NCBI GenBank assembly: GCA_964653025.1 | Contig: CAZZBZ010000001.1 | Location: 58,551 to 122,550, forward strand | From: JABWAM01 sp964653025 | Lineage (GTDB): Bacteria > Verrucomicrobiota > Verrucomicrobiia > JABWAM01 | Length of the DNA: 64,000 nt | Direction: 5' to 3' | Notes under the pieces: model-generated | The model's input: the letters and a program-made list of their open reading frames with translations, nothing else | The model's database searches: none | Told to the model about the DNA's origin: nothing | In this document: positions 60,961-64,000 of the stretch, in pieces | Position numbering within the stretch: the stretch's first letter is position 1 | Layout of the letters: each line of letters opens with the position of its first letter | Position numbers and translations under genes: made by a program

Positions 60961-63820
60961 ACCTCGGATCCGCGAGTCCTCCCGACGGCTTCTTCCTTCG
61001 GCGGGCACTCCGCTCGAGGGCGAGGCGCAGGTCCTCCGCCTTCACCGGCTTCGCCACGTAATCATCCATCCCGGCGGCCAGGCATTTCTCACGGTCCCCC
61101 TCCATGGTGTGCGCGGTCATGGCGATGATGGGGGTGTGGCGCAGCCCCCGCTCGCGCCGACGGATCTCGCACGTGGTCTCGTAGCCGTCCATCCCGGGCA
61201 TCTGGCAGTCCATCAGGATCACGTCGTACTGCCTCCGCTCCAGGGCGCCCAGGACCTCCCTGCCGTCGGAAACCAAATCCACCGTATAGCCCAGTTTCTC
61301 GAGCTGGCGCATGGCGACCTTCTGGTTCACGGCATTATCCTCCGCCAGGAGGATGCGTTCGGCCCTTGCGGGCTGGCTCTCCGAGGGCACCCCCGCCCAG
61401 GCCGCGGGTTGGGACGGAGGCGCAAACCTGCGCGCCCCCAGCCCGGAAACCGAGAGGCCCATCTTCCCTTCCTCGACTTCCGAAAGGCAGTTGAAGAGGA
61501 GGGATTGCTTAACGGGCTTGGTGAGGTGAGCCGAGATCCCGGCCCCGCGGATGGCCGCCATGTCCTGCGGGATTCCCAGCGAGGTCATCATCACCAGACG
61601 GATGGCAGAAATGGCGGGATCCGCCTTGATGGCCTGGGCCAGCATCATTCCATCCATCCCGGGCATCTGCATGTCCAGGATCGCGATATCCCATCGCTCC
61701 TTCGCGGCGGCCTGGCGGCGCAGGAAGTCCAGGGCCTCCACGCCCCCCGCCACGCACTCGTGCCGAATCCCCCACGAGGCAAGCTGGTAGTGGAGAAGTT
61801 TGCGGTTCGTCTCGTTGTCGTCCACGACCAGGATCCGCGCCCCGGAGAGGTCCCGGTGTTCCTCTTCGTGCTGGGCCGCCACGGGCTGCTTCTCCAGCCG
61901 CGCCGAAAACCAGAAGGTCGAGCCTTTCTCCGCCCGGCTCATCACCCCGATCTCGCCGCCCATCCGCTGCACCAACTGCTTGGCGATGGCCAGCCCCAGC
62001 CCCGTCCCCCCGTACTTCCGGGTCGTGGACCCGTCCGCCTGCATGAAGGCCTGGAACAGGTTCTTCTGCTTCTCCTCGGAGATGCCGATCCCGGTGTCCT
62101 CGACTTCGACGCGCACCAGGGCGTGGGTGGGGGTTTCTTCCACCTTGCGGACGCGGACCACCACCTCGCCCCGCTCCGTGAATTTAATGGCGTTGCTGAC
62201 AAGGTTGGTCAGCACCTGGCGCAGGCGTCCCGGGTCGCCGCGCAGGTGGACGGGAACGCCCCCCTCGACGAGGCTGGCGAGCTCGACCCCCTTGGCATGC
62301 GCTTGGTGGGCGAGCAGTTCCACGACGCCCTCCACCTGTTGGCGGAGATCGAGATCCAGGGTCTCGAAGTGCAGCTTCCCCGCCTCGATCTTCGAGAAAT
62401 CCAGGATGTCGTTGATGATCGTGAGCAGCGACTCCCCGCTGGCGCGGATCGTCTCCGCGAAATCCCGCTGCTCCGCGTTCAACGGAGTGTCCAGGAGCAG
62501 GCCCGTCATGCCGATCACCCCGTTCATCGGGGTCCGAATTTCATGGCTCATGTTCGCCAGGAACTCGGACTTCAGCCGCGCGGCTTCCACGGCCGTCTGG
62601 TGGGCCTGGACCAGCTTGGCCTCGGTTTGTTTCTGGGTGGAAATATCGCGGACCGTGGCCTGAAGCACGGTCTCGCCCTTGATTTCCACTCGGGTCAGCA
62701 AAACCGCGGCGAAAAAATCCTCGCCGTTGATCCGGCGGTGAGTCCATTCAAATAAGTGGAAGCCCTCCCGCATGGCGGTCTCGATCATCTCCCTGGCTTT
62801 GTCGATAGAGAGTCGTCCGTCCGGCTGGCATTCGGGAGACAAAATCCACGGCTCGCGCGAGATAAATTCCGCCTTATCCTTTGCCCCGAACATCTCCACG
62901 GCCGCCGGGTTGCAGGAGGTAAATCTCCAGGAGGGCGGGGAGAGAATCATCAGGGCGTCCCGGGAGCTTTCAAAAAGATTTCGGAACTGCTCCTCGCTCT
63001 CCCGCAACACCTTTTCACTCCTGCTTCGCTCCAGGTTGTGCTGCCGCGCGCGGTATGCGCCAAAACCGATGACGGTCAGCCCCAGGAGCCAGATGATTCC
63101 ATCTCCCACGACCAGCGCCATCACCTGATGCTGGCCGGCGACCCGAAGTGGCGCGATCGGGATCGAAACGGAGACGCCGCTGCGGAGATCGCCCGCTCGG
63201 AGGCCCTGCCCGCCGTGACACTCCAGGCAGCTTTTCTCGGTCGCCACCGGACGCATGACACGCATGTGGGGTCGCCCCAAATAAGACTCAACCGAGGAGA
63301 CTTCGGTTTGCCCCATTTCAAACGCCTTGAGCGCCACCGCTTCCCATGCGTCGGGAGCGTTTTCGGGATTCAAAGGCCTCAGGCTCGTCAGGCGGCCGTG
63401 ATGTCCATACTGTTCGCGGCCCATCTCCTGCACCTGGCGCATCATGGACATCGGACTGACCAGCATGAGCCTCTGACCGGACGTGGTCTTGATAAAGGAC
63501 TCCTCGCCATGCGACAGGCGAAGGTTCGACGGCAGGTTGTTCTTCTCCCACACATAAACGCCGCCATAAGCCGTCCCCCAAAGGCGGAACAATGTGTCTT
63601 TTTGCAAGCTGACCTGCGCTTGCAACCGGGCCAGGTCCAACGTCGTGTGATGCTGCTCGTAGATCAGCCACGCCAGGGACGCCGCCATGAACGCCGTCCA
63701 CGCCACAGCCACCGCCAGCGTGGAACGCCACAGCCGAGGCGACATTCCGAAAGCGGCGGGGAGAAGTTGACTCATGGTGCTTTTCATACTCCTCGTCTGA
63801 GCATGATTTTCTCTCGCCAT
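60959..63820 (-). CDS. Heme-binding DUF3365 hybrid histidine kinase
   Basis: A 953-residue sensor. It has a membrane helix near residues 35-57, then a periplasmic DUF3365/Tll0287-like domain (about 60-230) with a c-type heme motif CLECH at 198-202 in the long form, a second helix, a PAS domain (about 270-395) and the kinase core with H in FLANMSHEIRTPMNGVIG. HATPase boxes NLVSNAIKFTERGE, DTGIGI and GTGLGLAIA follow, with two receiver domains (VDDNETNRKLL with LDMQMPGMDGM, and AEDNAVNQKVA with MDCQMPGMDGY). Start codons at 63820, 63787 and 63775 are all possible. The heme site suggests gas or redox sensing. Its stop codon lies in repeat DNA. Confidence 0.9.
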   Translation of the reverse strand: MARENHAQTRSMKSTMSQLLPAAFGMSPRLWRSTLAVAVAWTAFMAASLAWLIYEQHHTTLDLARLQAQVSLQKDTLFRLWGTAYGGVYVWEKNNLPSNLRLSHGEESFIKTTSGQRLMLVSPMSMMRQVQEMGREQYGHHGRLTSLRPLNPENAPDAWEAVALKAFEMGQTEVSSVESYLGRPHMRVMRPVATEKSCLECHGGQGLRAGDLRSGVSVSIPIAPLRVAGQHQVMALVVGDGIIWLLGLTVIGFGAYRARQHNLERSRSEKVLRESEEQFRNLFESSRDALMILSPPSWRFTSCNPAAVEMFGAKDKAEFISREPWILSPECQPDGRLSIDKAREMIETAMREGFHLFEWTHRRINGEDFFAAVLLTRVEIKGETVLQATVRDISTQKQTEAKLVQAHQTAVEAARLKSEFLANMSHEIRTPMNGVIGMTGLLLDTPLNAEQRDFAETIRASGESLLTIINDILDFSKIEAGKLHFETLDLDLRQQVEGVVELLAHQAHAKGVELASLVEGGVPVHLRGDPGRLRQVLTNLVSNAIKFTERGEVVVRVRKVEETPTHALVRVEVEDTGIGISEEKQKNLFQAFMQADGSTTRKYGGTGLGLAIAKQLVQRMGGEIGVMSRAEKGSTFWFSARLEKQPVAAQHEEEHRDLSGARILVVDDNETNRKLLHYQLASWGIRHECVAGGVEALDFLRRQAAAKERWDIAILDMQMPGMDGMMLAQAIKADPAISAIRLVMMTSLGIPQDMAAIRGAGISAHLTKPVKQSLLFNCLSEVEEGKMGLSVSGLGARRFAPPSQPAAWAGVPSESQPARAERILLAEDNAVNQKVAMRQLEKLGYTVDLVSDGREVLGALERRQYDVILMDCQMPGMDGYETTCEIRRRERGLRHTPIIAMTAHTMEGDREKCLAAGMDDYVAKPVKAEDLRLALERSARRRKKPSGGLADPR

Positions 63821-64000
63821 CTTTCAATACCTTCTTGCGACGGCGCTCGGCAAGCATCGGTTTAACCCGCGTTTCATCGGGGTGCGCGTCAGAAATATGG
63901 CCTTGGAGGCGGAACGCTCTCGTCCCGCCATCCGCAACGAGGGCGTCGCGGCTCCGATCAAGCAGAGCGCCCCCCTTCCAAACTGTAGCCGCGGTCGGTG
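63821..64000. other. Right-edge intergenic stretch with repeat copy
   Basis: No gene is visible between the kinase start and the window edge. The end (63975-63998) carries a second copy of the CTTCCAAACTGTAGCCGCGG repeat seen at 60801-60824, cut off by the window boundary. Confidence 0.7.

Overview
The window is high-GC bacterial DNA with tightly packed genes. The gene content points to a Verrucomicrobiota-like (PVC) organism: a fused SecD-SecF, an exosortase with a separate EpsI protein, PEP-CTERM proteins, a DUF4340/GldG-type ABC exporter, an MglA/roadblock module, an IscX homolog and a gnnA-like oxidoreductase. This is inferred from gene families; no rRNA or tRNA gene was seen. Two runs of about 100 N mark scaffold joins (49789-49889 and 55594-55693).

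Layout. 1-3442: tail-to-edge iscX, galactokinase, UvrD/PcrA helicase. 3697-15567: LarA-type racemase, an orphan OmpR-type regulator, a minus-strand unit (P1B-4 metal ATPase, tgt, yajC, secDF) and plus-strand kdsD, hisI, nagZ-like and asd. 15568-33610: a minus-strand envelope polysaccharide and protein-sorting block (GH26, a GH18-NodB-GT2 fusion, a GH2-GT2 fusion, Ctp protease, UDP-glucuronate decarboxylase, initiating sugar transferase, EpsI, exosortase, a large TPR protein) ending with uvrA. 33746-46520: TerC, a four-gene Gld-like ABC exporter, PfkB kinase, a proline-rich roadblock protein with MglA and an MglB-like protein, then an O-antigen-ligase-like protein and a Gfo/Idh/MocA oxidoreductase. 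46612-55258: HAD hydrolase, two large secreted or membrane proteins around an ABC ATPase, VapBC, a lipoprotein acetolactate decarboxylase and an OsmC protein. 55740-64000: two hybrid histidine kinases flanking two paralogous PEP-CTERM proteins.

How the parts fit. The polysaccharide block can start a lipid-linked repeat unit, provide UDP-xylose, and polymerise, deacetylate and trim a polymer. The exosortase is the expected processing enzyme for the two PEP-CTERM proteins encoded about 30 kb away, which leave the cytoplasm through the Sec system whose SecDF/YajC parts are also here. The MglA/roadblock genes suggest control of cell polarity or surface motility.

The most unusual material is non-coding. 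(1) A 90-bp element, 83/90 identical, lies exactly 68 nt upstream of the start codon of both PEP-CTERM genes. (2) A REP-like hairpin keeps its GTCCC loop while its stem changes on both sides, and occurs as inverted pairs. (3) Several families of short permuted repeats (GATTTCTGATTGCC, GGTTCAACGGTTCACGG, TTTTCATTGCCCGTTTTACATT, GCTGAAG, GAGCAGTGAGCGG types) fill intergenic gaps, often touching start codons, and run into the ends of several genes. (4) Nested palindromes occur near 54656-54824, 59620-59660 and 60809-60864.
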